Positions 10,632 to 19,458 of a DNA stretch of 64,000 nucleotides are shown in pieces. The stretch's first letter is position 1, and each line of letters opens with the position of its first letter. The DNA comes from Planctomycetota bacterium. Lineage in GTDB: Bacteria > Planctomycetota > Brocadiia > Brocadiales > Brocadiaceae. The translations under genes were made by a program, and so were the position numbers. The notes below the pieces were generated by a model. The model did no database searches and had not been told where the DNA came from. It was given only the letters and a program-made list of their open reading frames with translations. The DNA lies in contig JACPHJ010000104.1 in NCBI GenBank assembly GCA_016188675.1, positions 1-64,000 of the forward strand, given 5' to 3'.

Positions 10632-11798
10632 ATGTTTAAAGTAATGAGTGTTTTTGGCACACGTCCTGAGGCAGTAAAACTTGCCCCGGTAATCAAAGAA
10701 CTACAGCAACATTCGGAGGTTCTGAAAAGTATCGTTGTTGTTACTGCTCAACATCGACAGATGCTTGACAGCGTCCTGGATGTGTTTTCTATTAAACCTG
10801 ATTATGATATGAATATCATGAGCGCAAACCAGGGGCTAACAGATATAACGTGTAAGGTATTAAAAAATATAGAAATGATTTATGAAAAAGAACAGCCCGA
10901 CCTGGTTCTGGTACAAGGAGACACAACTACGGTTTTCTCCGCCTCACTGGCGGCATATTACAAACGAATCCCGGTGGGACACGTCGAGGCAGGACTACGT
11001 TCCCATAACAAATACCATCCTTTCCCTGAAGAAATAAACCGATGTCTTACCGGTGTTATGGCACACCTTCACTTCGCACCTACCTATGATGCAAAAACAA
11101 ATTTGCTGAATGAAGGAATAAGTGAAGACCTCATTTCTGTAACGGGAAACACAGTTATAGATGCCCTATTAGACGTAGTAGTACAGGATTTTAAATTCAG
11201 CAATGATTTACTCAACAACATTAAAGGCAGGATGATATTAATTACAGCGCATCGGCGCGAAAGCTTTGGAAAACCATTCATAAATATATGTAAGGCCATC
11301 GCGACGCTGGCCAAACAATACCCCGATGTCATTTTTGTATACCCGGTACACCTCAATCCAAATGTCAGGAACACCGTGTATCCTATGCTGGGAAATGTAT
11401 CAAATATAATACTTATTGAGCCACTGGAATATGTGCCCTTTGTCCACTTGATGAAACAAGCTTATCTTATTTTAACAGATTCCGGGGGTATTCAGGAGGA
11501 AGCACCTTCTTTAAATAAACCCGTGCTGATACTCCGTGAGGTAACAGAACGACCTGAGGTAGTAAGAGCAGGCGGCGCAAAGTTAGTTGGCACAAACCCC
11601 AAAACTATTATTGCCGAAACAACGCGTCTGCTAGAAGATACAAAAGAATACAATCGTATGGCCGACGTTCCAAACCCTTTCGGCGATGGTCATGCTGCTC
11701 AGCGTATCGTAAACTTCATCAACCACAAACTAATCAAAAATAAACAGGAAATGACGATTGGGGCAAATACTCGTGAAAAGCAGCATGTTACGGCATAG
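10632..11798 (+). CDS. wecB: UDP-N-acetylglucosamine 2-epimerase (non-hydrolysing)
   Basis: Interconverts UDP-GlcNAc and UDP-ManNAc. The 388 residues match the family length. Signatures include GTRPEAVKLAPV near the N terminus, HVEAGLRS near 117-124, the ITAHRRESFGKP segment, and the SGGIQEEAP ... RPEVVRAGG donor-site motifs. It gives the island an N-acetylmannosamine-type donor besides GDP-fucose. It follows the CgeB fusion by 12 bp and is probably in the same transcript. Confidence 0.96.
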   Translation: MFKVMSVFGTRPEAVKLAPVIKELQQHSEVLKSIVVVTAQHRQMLDSVLDVFSIKPDYDMNIMSANQGLTDITCKVLKNIEMIYEKEQPDLVLVQGDTTTVFSASLAAYYKRIPVGHVEAGLRSHNKYHPFPEEINRCLTGVMAHLHFAPTYDAKTNLLNEGISEDLISVTGNTVIDALLDVVVQDFKFSNDLLNNIKGRMILITAHRRESFGKPFINICKAIATLAKQYPDVIFVYPVHLNPNVRNTVYPMLGNVSNIILIEPLEYVPFVHLMKQAYLILTDSGGIQEEAPSLNKPVLILREVTERPEVVRAGGAKLVGTNPKTIIAETTRLLEDTKEYNRMADVPNPFGDGHAAQRIVNFINHKLIKNKQEMTIGANTREKQHVTA

Positions 11799-11830
11799 TA
11801 TTTACTCTTTAGTTTCTTAACAAAAATATA

Positions 11831-13231
11831 ATGAGAAATACACAAAAACCAAAAATCTCAGCCTGCATGATAGTAAAGAATGAAGAAGAATTCTTGCCGA
11901 CCTGCTTAAACAGTATCAAAGATGCAGTCGATGAAATTATTGTTGTCGATACCGGCTCTGCCGATGATACGATAACTATTGCCAGAAATTTTGGCGCAAA
12001 GGTTTACCACCATCCCTGGAACGACAGTTTTAGTGAGGCACGAAACCTTTCAATCAATTACGCTTCCGGAGATTGGATTTTCCAAATAGATGCAGACGAG
12101 GAGCTGGAAAAAAGCGACATTCCCAAACTTCGCGATGCCATAACTACTAACAATTACGATGGAATTATTATCGCTATTCACAGCACTATAAAAGATGGCA
12201 TACATAAGTTTTATCATCCGCGCATCTTTCGCCGCGGCAAGGGATTTTATAAAGACATCATCCACGAACAGACAATAATTGAGGGTGAACGGCTGCCAAC
12301 GGAAATAAGGCTTTACCACCATGGATATAACCTTGATGAAAAAAGAATGCAGATAAAGTGGCAGCGAACCACCCATTTGCTAAAAAAACAAATTGCGCAA
12401 AATAAACACGATAGTTTTGCATGGTTTAACCTGATACGTAATTATCGCATGCAGGACTTGTTTCAAAATGGCATCGATGCAGGAGAAGAAGCATTGAAAA
12501 TATTCACATCAGATTACTTCTCAAAACAGGGAGGAACAAACGGGCATCTGCACCACTATGTAATGATTATTTATGAAACGGCAAACTGCTGTCTTCATAA
12601 TAACAATTTCCTGAAAGCAAAGGATTTGTGCCGCTTTGCCTTATCAATATTGGCTGAGTTAAAAATTAAACCAGAAAACATAGATATTATATATACTCTC
12701 GCCTGTATATATCTAAAGGAAGAAGATTACAGAAAGGCAATTGATTACTTTGAAAGGTTCCTATCGTCGCGCGAATGGTATCTTAAAAATATGCACAACA
12801 TTTCTCTAATGGTTGATACCCTGGGGTACGACTACACCGCTTATAACGGATTAGGGTATTGTTTTGGAAAGTTAGGACAATTACAGACAGCTATAAACTA
12901 TTTACAAAAAGCTATAGCTTCCAACACTAAGTATCTTACACCTTATAAGAATCTGGTTCTCTGTTATCTGAATGATGGAAATCTTGCCGAAGCCACTAAT
13001 ACGCTCTTAAAAACTATTACTGAAGGTATTGCAGATGACGAAACACTCCTATACCTGGGAGAACTCTACATAAAACAAGAGGCATACGAAAAGGCCATAC
13101 CATACCTTGAGGCATATTTAAAAATTTATCCTGAGAACAAAGATACATTATTAAATATTGCACGATGTTATGAAAAATTAGGACACTGGGAGGCGGCTCT
13201 AGTCGGTTATAAATCAGCGCTTGGGCAATAG
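11831..13231 (+). CDS. GT2 glycosyltransferase-TPR fusion
   Basis: 466 residues. A GT2 (GT-A) domain at about 7-230 starts with SACMIVKNEE and contains VVDTGSADDT and the DXD-type IDADEE motif. TPRs fill roughly 230-465. It is paralogous to the genes at 13541 and 20892, which share the same opening motif. Cytoplasmic; donor and acceptor unknown. Its place between sugar-nucleotide genes and the flagellin locus suggests flagellin glycosylation. No clear Shine-Dalgarno precedes the ATG, so translation may depend on upstream genes. Confidence 0.88.
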   Translation: MRNTQKPKISACMIVKNEEEFLPTCLNSIKDAVDEIIVVDTGSADDTITIARNFGAKVYHHPWNDSFSEARNLSINYASGDWIFQIDADEELEKSDIPKLRDAITTNNYDGIIIAIHSTIKDGIHKFYHPRIFRRGKGFYKDIIHEQTIIEGERLPTEIRLYHHGYNLDEKRMQIKWQRTTHLLKKQIAQNKHDSFAWFNLIRNYRMQDLFQNGIDAGEEALKIFTSDYFSKQGGTNGHLHHYVMIIYETANCCLHNNNFLKAKDLCRFALSILAELKIKPENIDIIYTLACIYLKEEDYRKAIDYFERFLSSREWYLKNMHNISLMVDTLGYDYTAYNGLGYCFGKLGQLQTAINYLQKAIASNTKYLTPYKNLVLCYLNDGNLAEATNTLLKTITEGIADDETLLYLGELYIKQEAYEKAIPYLEAYLKIYPENKDTLLNIARCYEKLGHWEAALVGYKSALGQ

Positions 13232-13242
13232 ACATTAAATTA

Positions 13243-13258
13243 GGCTGCCATAGGCAGC
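13243..13258. repeat. Short hairpin GCTGCC-N3-GGCAGC (copy 1)
   Basis: A 6-bp perfect stem with the flanks TAAATTAG and ACTTTT. A nearly identical unit occurs at 56732-56746, and a degenerate trace (TTAAATTAGGC...GGCAAC) is at about 13369-13390. In both full copies a G/C-rich palindrome lies just downstream on the plus strand. Confidence 0.6.
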
Positions 13259-13265
13259 GACTTTT

Positions 13266-13345
13266 AGCTCCCCTCTAGAAAGAGGGGGTGGGGGGTGTTT
13301 CGGAAATCTTACACACCCCTGTATCCCCTCTTTCTAGAGGGAACT
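13266..13345. repeat. G/C-rich long inverted repeat (MITE/REP-like, copy 1)
   Basis: The left arm (from 13266) and right arm (to 13345) pair over about 30 bases with a few mismatches. Each arm itself contains a CCCTCTAGAAAGAGGG palindrome. The architecture (palindrome, G-run, loop, C-run, palindrome) is the same as at 46104-46192 and 55332-55421, although this copy differs in sequence. No transposase is present. Confidence 0.65.
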
Positions 13346-13540
13346 CAAAAGGTTTGAAATTCCTATACATTAAATTAGGCTTTTGGCAACTTTATCAACA
13401 ACCCGCGAAATTCGCGAAAGGTCATGTAAACCTGCCCATTAATGTAGGGGTTGAAGATTTTCCACCCCCTACTTCGTGTATTTTCGTATGTTTCGTGGGG
13501 ATAAGTAACTTTGAAATTCCTGAACATTGCGAGGTAAAAG

Positions 13541-15352
13541 ATGATAACAAACACAAACTGCCGAACCCCATCAAACAACGGTAGACCTTCACTCTCTGCG
13601 TGTTTGATCGTTAAGAACGAAGAGAAATTTTTGGCTCAGTGCTTACAAAGTATCAGAGATGCCGTAGATGAAATTATCATTGTCGATACCGGATCAACGG
13701 ACAGAACCGTTGAAATTGCACAATCCTTCGGCGCTAAAGTATACCACCACCCCTGGCGCAACAGCTTTAGTGAAGCGCGAAACCACTCCCTGAACTATGC
13801 AACCTGCGATTGGATTCTGCAAATCGACGCTGACGAGGCGCTTGATCAGGCTGATATACCACTCCTTCATAAATCAATACAAACTGACTCGTATAATGCA
13901 GTATATGTTGCTATCTATAGCGATCTACCGGGCGGCCAATCAAAACACTATTACACAAGGGTATTCCGCAGAGGAAAAGCGCACTTTGAAGGTATCGTTC
14001 ACAACCAACTCATTCTTGACGGCAATGCCCTGCCGTCTGAAATAAGATTCTACCACTATGGATACAACTTGTCGAATGACGAAATGCAAAAAAAATACAA
14101 AAGAACCGGAGACCTTCTAAGAAAGCAACTGGTTGAAAATCCTAACAATATCTTTGCCCTGGCAAACCTAGTTCGAAACTATAGAAATGAATATAACTTT
14201 GAGAAGGTTATTGAATTGGGAGAAAAAGGATTAAGCATACCGGTATCGCAGACAGACGCCGATTCCAGAAATCAAAAGCTCAGGATTTACGTTGATCTTG
14301 CGTATGCCTTGTTGAACACGAATCAACTGGATAGGGCTGAAAAAATCTGTAAAGAAGCAATTCATGAGAATCCCGATTCACTGGATATTTTATATGTTAT
14401 GGGAGATATATTATCGAGAAAAGAGGAATTCGATAACGCTATAAATTGTTTTAAAAAATACCTCCTCACGAAGGATAAAGAAAGCAGAAACCCTACCTGC
14501 AACCTCCGTATTGTAGACACTTATTATTATGAACATAAGGCATACAATAACATCGGAGAATGTTACAACCGCCTTGGACTTATTAACAAAGCAGAACTGG
14601 CTTATCAAAAGGCCGTCGAATTGAATAATAAGGAACCATTATACTACACAAACCTTGCGCACCTATATGCCTCCCAACATCGCTTTCAGGAGGTTGAAAA
14701 AATTGCTAATACCGCTGTAAAACTTGGTATTGCTAATCACCCGCTATATCTTTTGCTGGGGAAGGCGCAAGTTATGCAAGGAAAAACGGACGAAGCCATT
14801 ACCACCTTCAAACAATTCATCCAAAAAAACAGAAATGATTTAAATGCTCATATTTTTTTAGTAAATCTATTATTACAAACAAATCGGGTTAAAGAGGCGG
14901 AAGAAACTTTGAAAGCAATAAGTCCTTCAAACCAAAACAACCTGGAGCTTAAATGCCTTACGGAAAGGATTAAATTCAAAAATGGCGACAAAGAGAGTGC
15001 AATCAAATTCATCCAAGATACGTTACATTCAAACCCAACAGACGCCAGCACATACCTCAAACTGGGAAATCTTTGCATAGAAATGGAAGACTACACCACT
15101 GCCATTGAACTGCTTGAAAAATACCTTGAAATCTCACCTGCAAATGCCGATGTAATTGCCACTATCGCAATTTGTTACGCCAGATTGGGCAAATTAGAAT
15201 CTGCAATAATCGGACTCAAGGCAGCGCTTAAATTGGACCCCGCCTGCCATTACGCCTCACAAAATCTTATAATCCTGGAGAAAAAATTCAAAAAACAATC
15301 CGCTGCAAATTTGAAAAACGAGATTACGGTCTACAGTAACGGCAATAAATAA
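13541..15352 (+). CDS. GT2 glycosyltransferase-long TPR array fusion
   Basis: 603 residues. The GT2 domain at about 17-240 (LSACLIVKNEE, VDTGSTDRT, IDADEA) is followed by about eight TPRs to the C terminus. It is a paralogue of the protein at 11831, with a longer TPR solenoid. The GAGGTAAAAG ribosome site supports the ATG at 13541. It ends 200 bp before the flagellin gene and probably acts on flagellin or a related acceptor; this is inference from position and architecture. Confidence 0.88.
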   Translation: MITNTNCRTPSNNGRPSLSACLIVKNEEKFLAQCLQSIRDAVDEIIIVDTGSTDRTVEIAQSFGAKVYHHPWRNSFSEARNHSLNYATCDWILQIDADEALDQADIPLLHKSIQTDSYNAVYVAIYSDLPGGQSKHYYTRVFRRGKAHFEGIVHNQLILDGNALPSEIRFYHYGYNLSNDEMQKKYKRTGDLLRKQLVENPNNIFALANLVRNYRNEYNFEKVIELGEKGLSIPVSQTDADSRNQKLRIYVDLAYALLNTNQLDRAEKICKEAIHENPDSLDILYVMGDILSRKEEFDNAINCFKKYLLTKDKESRNPTCNLRIVDTYYYEHKAYNNIGECYNRLGLINKAELAYQKAVELNNKEPLYYTNLAHLYASQHRFQEVEKIANTAVKLGIANHPLYLLLGKAQVMQGKTDEAITTFKQFIQKNRNDLNAHIFLVNLLLQTNRVKEAEETLKAISPSNQNNLELKCLTERIKFKNGDKESAIKFIQDTLHSNPTDASTYLKLGNLCIEMEDYTTAIELLEKYLEISPANADVIATIAICYARLGKLESAIIGLKAALKLDPACHYASQNLIILEKKFKKQSAANLKNEITVYSNGNK

Positions 15353-15389
15353 AGAGGCATACGAAACTTAAAATATTTTAAAAATTTAT

Positions 15390-15416
15390 TAAATTTATTA
15401 TACTTTCTGCCGATAA
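15390..15416 (+). promoter_or_regulatory. Sigma-28 (FliA) promoter of fliC1
   Basis: TAAA at 15390-15393, exactly 15 bases, then GCCGATAA at 15409-15416: a perfect match to the FliA consensus TAAA-N15-GCCGATAA. Transcription should start near 15423, leaving a leader of about 130 nt before fliC1. The fliA gene itself is at 26578-27342. Confidence 0.9.
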
Positions 15417-15552
15417 TTACAACAGGTACCAGAAAAGTATTTAAAGACCAGACTAGTCAGTCTCTTAAATTATTGTAATTTATATCGAAGAATAAATTAG
15501 TTTCTTCTCGTCATGGAATACGGGAAAAACATTAAAACAAGGAGGTTTAATT

Positions 15553-16467
15553 ATGGGTGCAAGAATTAACACCAACATTAATGCGTTAAATGCATTAAGG
15601 TCGTTAAACGATGTTGATAACCGGCTGTCTATCGCTCAATTGAGGCTGGCCACAGGTAAAAGAATTAATAACGCAGGAGACGATGCCGCCGGTTATACCA
15701 TTGCCAAAAAGTTTAATGCCCGCGCGGAGGGTCTTGGCCAGGCATTAAACAACATCGGTTCAGCCAAAAACCTTATTGCAGTTGCGGAAGGACACCTGAG
15801 TAACATCGTTGACATCCTGACTCAGATGAAAACAAAGACCACACAGGCAGCCGACGACTCACTGGGCACAGCAGAACGCACCGCTATCAAGGGAGAACTG
15901 GTCAAATTAACCAACCAGATCGACCTCGAGGTTAATCAGGCAAGGTGGAACGACAAGACAATATTCAGCGGCGCTGCTACAACAGGAGCATCAAGCTCTA
16001 GTGGTTTATTTAGATTCCAGATCGGCGCAGGCGCAAGCACCACAAATGATATATTGAAGTTTGATTTGCTGGCAAAGGCCAACGTCAGCTTCGATTCTGC
16101 CGCTTCGACCAAAGGTTTTTCTTCTACTGGATTAAACGTTACGGTTGCCACCGGCTCACTTGCGGGTTCTATAGTTGGTTCATCGGCGTCCGCACAGGTA
16201 TTAATGGGCAGGATAGATACCGCCATATCCGATGTGTCTGAGGCATTGAGCTACATCGGGTCAGTAGTAAACAGGCTGTCGTATCAGGAGACAAGCTTGA
16301 CGGTCGCCAGGACAAACACTGAGGCCGCGAGGAGTCGTATCGAGGATGCCGACATGGCTTATGAACAATTGAATTCGACTAAGCTGCAGATATTGCAACA
16401 GACTGCCAGCGCAATGCTTGCTCAGGCAAACTCAGGACCACAGTCTATATTAAGTCTTTTCAGATAA
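15553..16467 (+). CDS. fliC: Flagellin (copy 1)
   Basis: Filament subunit, 304 residues, with conserved N-terminal (RINTNINALNALRSL, ATGKRINNAGDDAAGY) and C-terminal (ARSRIEDADMAYE, LAQANSGPQSILSLF) D0/D1 helices. The Ser/Thr/Ala/Gly-rich middle (about 140-225) is short, so D2/D3 are minimal; it offers many Ser/Thr for O-glycosylation. It is 90% identical (29 differences) to the second flagellin at 22209. AAGGAGG precedes the ATG. Transcription comes from a perfect sigma-28 site and ends at a strong hairpin. FliD and export chaperone genes follow. Confidence 0.97.
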   Translation: MGARINTNINALNALRSLNDVDNRLSIAQLRLATGKRINNAGDDAAGYTIAKKFNARAEGLGQALNNIGSAKNLIAVAEGHLSNIVDILTQMKTKTTQAADDSLGTAERTAIKGELVKLTNQIDLEVNQARWNDKTIFSGAATTGASSSSGLFRFQIGAGASTTNDILKFDLLAKANVSFDSAASTKGFSSTGLNVTVATGSLAGSIVGSSASAQVLMGRIDTAISDVSEALSYIGSVVNRLSYQETSLTVARTNTEAARSRIEDADMAYEQLNSTKLQILQQTASAMLAQANSGPQSILSLFR

Positions 16468-16478
16468 GGTAAGTTTTA

Positions 16479-16517
16479 AGTTGGGGATGGGTACCGTTAA
16501 CCCATCCCCAACTTTTT
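16479..16517 (+). terminator. Rho-independent terminator after fliC1
   Basis: AGTTGGGGATGGG (16479-16491) pairs perfectly over 13 bp with CCCATCCCCAACT (16501-16513); the loop is 9 nt, and TTTTG follows. The strong hairpin separates abundant flagellin mRNA from fliD. Confidence 0.85.
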
Positions 16518-16536
16518 GTTTCAAGAGGTTACTATT

Positions 16537-18324
16537 ATGGCCATATCATCGTCACTCACCTCAGCTTACGGCTCAAGTTCCGCCCTTAATTCATTGGTTA
16601 ACCAGTATATGGCGCTGGAACGCAGACCATTAACAGCGTTGGATACGCAAAAATCCAATCTCAGTGTTAGTTTAGGCATATATAGCGATTTAAAGACAAA
16701 AATTTCCGACCTCTTGACGGTATCGAGGGATTTAGCCGATACCACCACAAGCTCAATATACAATACAAGGACATCCAGTACGAGTGACGATACGAAAATA
16801 TCTGCATCAGCAAACACCGGTGCGTCAGCTGGAACATATCAGATTCGTGTAAAACAACTGGCTACCGGGTCCTCAATACAAAGCACCGCACAATTAATAA
16901 CCAGACCTGCCACGGTAAGCAGCTCAAAAGTGGCTCCAGGCAGCGGCACTATTGATGTAACGAAATCCTTTTCTTCCGCAGGGTTTGCAAGCGGCAGTAC
17001 CCCTGCCGGAACGGTAACTATCGGTAGCTGGACATCTGCCGATTTATCTACGTATAGCTCGGTTCAAACATTCATGGATGCCGTGAATAATGCAGGCGTA
17101 GATGCAAATATTTATTATAATAAGACAGAAGACAAATTCTATCTTGAAAGCAAAACCGGAACCGCTTTAACTTTCTCCGAATCGGAAGCCGGGGGCGGCG
17201 CAGGATTTTTCACGCAGGTGAAAATGAGGGATGCAACGACACCCTATGCCTACCATGGCACTGCAGACGCTACCGGCGTTCAAAGCGATGCGTTATTGAA
17301 AAATATAAATTTTGATACGACTCTGACAAGCACCACTTCCGGCAAGTTTAAGATTAATGGTATAGAAATCGCCTATAATACAGATACGGACACATTAGAC
17401 GCTGTCATCTCCAGAATCAATAGCTCCACGGCAAACGTAAATGCATTTTATGATACTTCCCTTGACAAAATCCTTATTAAATCCAAAGGTACGGGCAGCA
17501 CGGATACAATTACACTGTCGGATGTAAGCGGTAATCTGATGAATGTATTAAATTTGGATACTGCAACCGCAACCAGCGGCACCAACGCACTCCTTACTAT
17601 AAATAGCACCAGCTCATCGGATGAAATAAGCAAAAGTTCAAATACATTTACGATAAATGGCATCAACTACACCCTTAAAAATACGAACGTGACGGCTTAT
17701 ACAGATACCACCTATACAACAGTAACGGTTAAGCAGGACACGAGCGCCCTGCAATCAAAGATTACCAACTTCCTCGACAAGTTCAATTCAGTAACTCAAT
17801 ACATAAAAGACAAATCCGGTCTGGATGCATACACGAAAGCCAGGGGAGTCTTTGCTGGTAATACAACCTTTACCAATCTAAGAGATCAACTGTTTAGAAA
17901 ACTAACGGAACAAGTAACTGGTCTTACTTCAGGAGACCCTGACTACCTTAGCAAAATTGGTATTACCTTTAACAGCAGCCTGAAGGCGAGCCTGTCAGAT
18001 ACAACCAAATTTAATAACGCCATTAGCTCTAGTTCCACGGCTGTTGAAAACCTGTTCGATTCTGCGAACGGCATTGCTAACAAGATAGTATCTCTCATAA
18101 AACCTTTCGCAGAGAGTACCTCTACCACCACAGGGTCCATTATTGACGAGACAAAAAACGTCATAAGTACGCGGGTAACGAGCCTCGAAAACAGCATTGC
18201 CCGTATGGAAACACGCTTAAAAATAAGGGAAAATCAATACCGCCAACAGTTATACAAAATGCAGGACATGCTGAACACTGCCGTACTCCAGGGTAATCAG
18301 ATTACCTCTACACTGAGTTACTAA
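16537..18324 (+). CDS. fliD: Flagellar filament cap / hook-associated protein 2
   Basis: Caps the filament tip and helps flagellin fold into the growing filament. 595 residues from the ATG at 16537, which has AAGAGGT upstream; an earlier in-frame TTG at 16516 falls in the terminator and is unlikely. The N-terminal helix (SLTSAYGSSSALNSLVNQYM, ERRPLTALDTQK) and C-terminal coiled coil (about 555-595, ending NTAVLQGNQITSTLSY) are typical; the middle is Ser/Thr-rich beta structure. The fliC-fliD-chaperone-fliS order is standard. Confidence 0.94.
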   Translation: MAISSSLTSAYGSSSALNSLVNQYMALERRPLTALDTQKSNLSVSLGIYSDLKTKISDLLTVSRDLADTTTSSIYNTRTSSTSDDTKISASANTGASAGTYQIRVKQLATGSSIQSTAQLITRPATVSSSKVAPGSGTIDVTKSFSSAGFASGSTPAGTVTIGSWTSADLSTYSSVQTFMDAVNNAGVDANIYYNKTEDKFYLESKTGTALTFSESEAGGGAGFFTQVKMRDATTPYAYHGTADATGVQSDALLKNINFDTTLTSTTSGKFKINGIEIAYNTDTDTLDAVISRINSSTANVNAFYDTSLDKILIKSKGTGSTDTITLSDVSGNLMNVLNLDTATATSGTNALLTINSTSSSDEISKSSNTFTINGINYTLKNTNVTAYTDTTYTTVTVKQDTSALQSKITNFLDKFNSVTQYIKDKSGLDAYTKARGVFAGNTTFTNLRDQLFRKLTEQVTGLTSGDPDYLSKIGITFNSSLKASLSDTTKFNNAISSSSTAVENLFDSANGIANKIVSLIKPFAESTSTTTGSIIDETKNVISTRVTSLENSIARMETRLKIRENQYRQQLYKMQDMLNTAVLQGNQITSTLSY

Positions 18325-18366
18325 CAATAACACCTGAAAATACTAAGCAGATAAACAAGATAAAAT

Positions 18367-18834
18367 ATGGATATGTATAAACAAATGCTTACAGATGAAA
18401 CAGATAGTATCAAAAAAATAATTGAAATCCTCACACTACAGTTACAGCTTCACAAAGAGCTTCACGGACGTACCCGAGAGTTGAAAGAGATACTCACCGG
18501 TAACTGTAACGAAGACCTCCTGTGTAATAAATATGAACAAAGGGGGCTATTAATCAACAAGATCGCATCATTAAAAAAAGATTACGATTCTGTTAAAGAA
18601 TGCGTTAATTCTGCCGATAATAGAGAGAAAGCAAATACAGACAAACTGTTACAAGAAATTCAACAGATGTTAAACTCCATAGTTATTCTTGATACAGAAA
18701 ATATTGCTTTGTTAAATAATTGTATTAAAGATATTACATACAATCTGGAAAAGATTCAAGAAAGCAAGCATTTCGTGAATGATTTAAGAAAGCACAATAG
18801 TACTCCACCTGTTTTTGTTGATGCCTGCGGATAA
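18367..18834 (+). CDS. FlgN/FliT-like flagellar export chaperone (probable)
   Basis: 155 residues, almost wholly helical and coiled-coil forming, acidic/lysine-rich, ending in PPVFVDACG, a tail resembling FlgN-type chaperones. Its position between fliD and fliS is where FliT- or FlgN-like chaperones are found. It probably binds FliD or hook-associated proteins before export. The assignment rests on size, helix content, tail and context, as sequence conservation in this family is low. Confidence 0.62.
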   Translation: MDMYKQMLTDETDSIKKIIEILTLQLQLHKELHGRTRELKEILTGNCNEDLLCNKYEQRGLLINKIASLKKDYDSVKECVNSADNREKANTDKLLQEIQQMLNSIVILDTENIALLNNCIKDITYNLEKIQESKHFVNDLRKHNSTPPVFVDACG

Positions 18835-18890
18835 AAAACATAAAGGACTTTTTATTTTATCGGACCTTTTTAAAAAAGGAGTTACAAATT

Positions 18891-19232
18891 ATGATTGCTA
18901 CAAAAAAAATAAGCACTGCCTATCTGGAACAGGAAATCATGACGTTGAATCCGGTGCAATTACTGATTAAGGCTTATGATGCAGGAATTGCGGCGTGTAA
19001 TAGAAGAGATGAATCGAAGACGAGTACTGTGCTTGTCGAGTTAATAGACTCACTCAACTTTGATTACGCAGACATAGCAAACTCTCTATTTAGATTATAT
19101 GAGTATTGCCTGAGAGAGGTTAAGCGTGGTAATTTTGAAGTTACGATAAAAATTTTAAAAGAATTGCGGGATACATGGGTACAGGTGCAGGATAATGTTC
19201 AAACCGAAATGTTACAAACCAGCAGCCTGTAG
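18891..19232 (+). CDS. fliS: Flagellin export chaperone
   Basis: FliS binds the C-terminal helix of flagellin in the cytoplasm and prevents early polymerisation. 113 residues, all helical, with the family pattern YLEQEIMTLNPVQLLIKAYD near the N terminus. AAAAGGAG precedes the ATG. Position after fliD and the chaperone gene supports the call. Confidence 0.88.
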   Translation: MIATKKISTAYLEQEIMTLNPVQLLIKAYDAGIAACNRRDESKTSTVLVELIDSLNFDYADIANSLFRLYEYCLREVKRGNFEVTIKILKELRDTWVQVQDNVQTEMLQTSSL

Positions 19233-19323
19233 GCCATTATGACTCTCAGTAATTATACAACTTTGAATGTTTTGACTTAAATGTAAAACAATATCTCGCC
19301 AGACACTTATTGGAGCGGGACAC

Positions 19324-19458
19324 ATGGAAACACACACTATTCAAAGTATTGATACGTATAGCATTCACAACGAATACACCAATACGAACACTTTAACAAA
19401 AAAGAGTCTTATCGCAGATGAAATATTTGATTTAAATAATGCGTTTCCTGGTATCTAA
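19324..19458 (+). CDS. Small ORF of unknown function, possible gene remnant
   Basis: 44 codons from ATG at 19324, preceded by TTGGAGCGGG as a possible ribosome site. Composition is Thr/Asn/Ile-rich with no recognised domain. It runs 27 bp into the 3' end of the convergent glycosyltransferase gene. It may be a short real protein, or the start of a gene cut off when the minus-strand block 19432-22094 arrived. Confidence 0.25.
   Translation: METHTIQSIDTYSIHNEYTNTNTLTKKSLIADEIFDLNNAFPGI

Larger units (their letters stand above)
13232..13540. other. Intergenic region with palindromic repeats
   Basis: 309 bp between two paralogous GT2-TPR genes. It holds a small hairpin, a long imperfect G/C-rich inverted repeat (annotated separately) and the ribosome site GAGGTAAAAG of the next gene. 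An ORF across it on the plus strand (13288-13584) is repeat sequence read as protein. Confidence 0.7.

Noticed and set aside
13288-13584. 98-codon plus-strand ORF before the GT2-TPR gene
   Set aside because: It reads through the palindromic repeat and overlaps the ribosome site and start of the real gene; protein-like features are absent.
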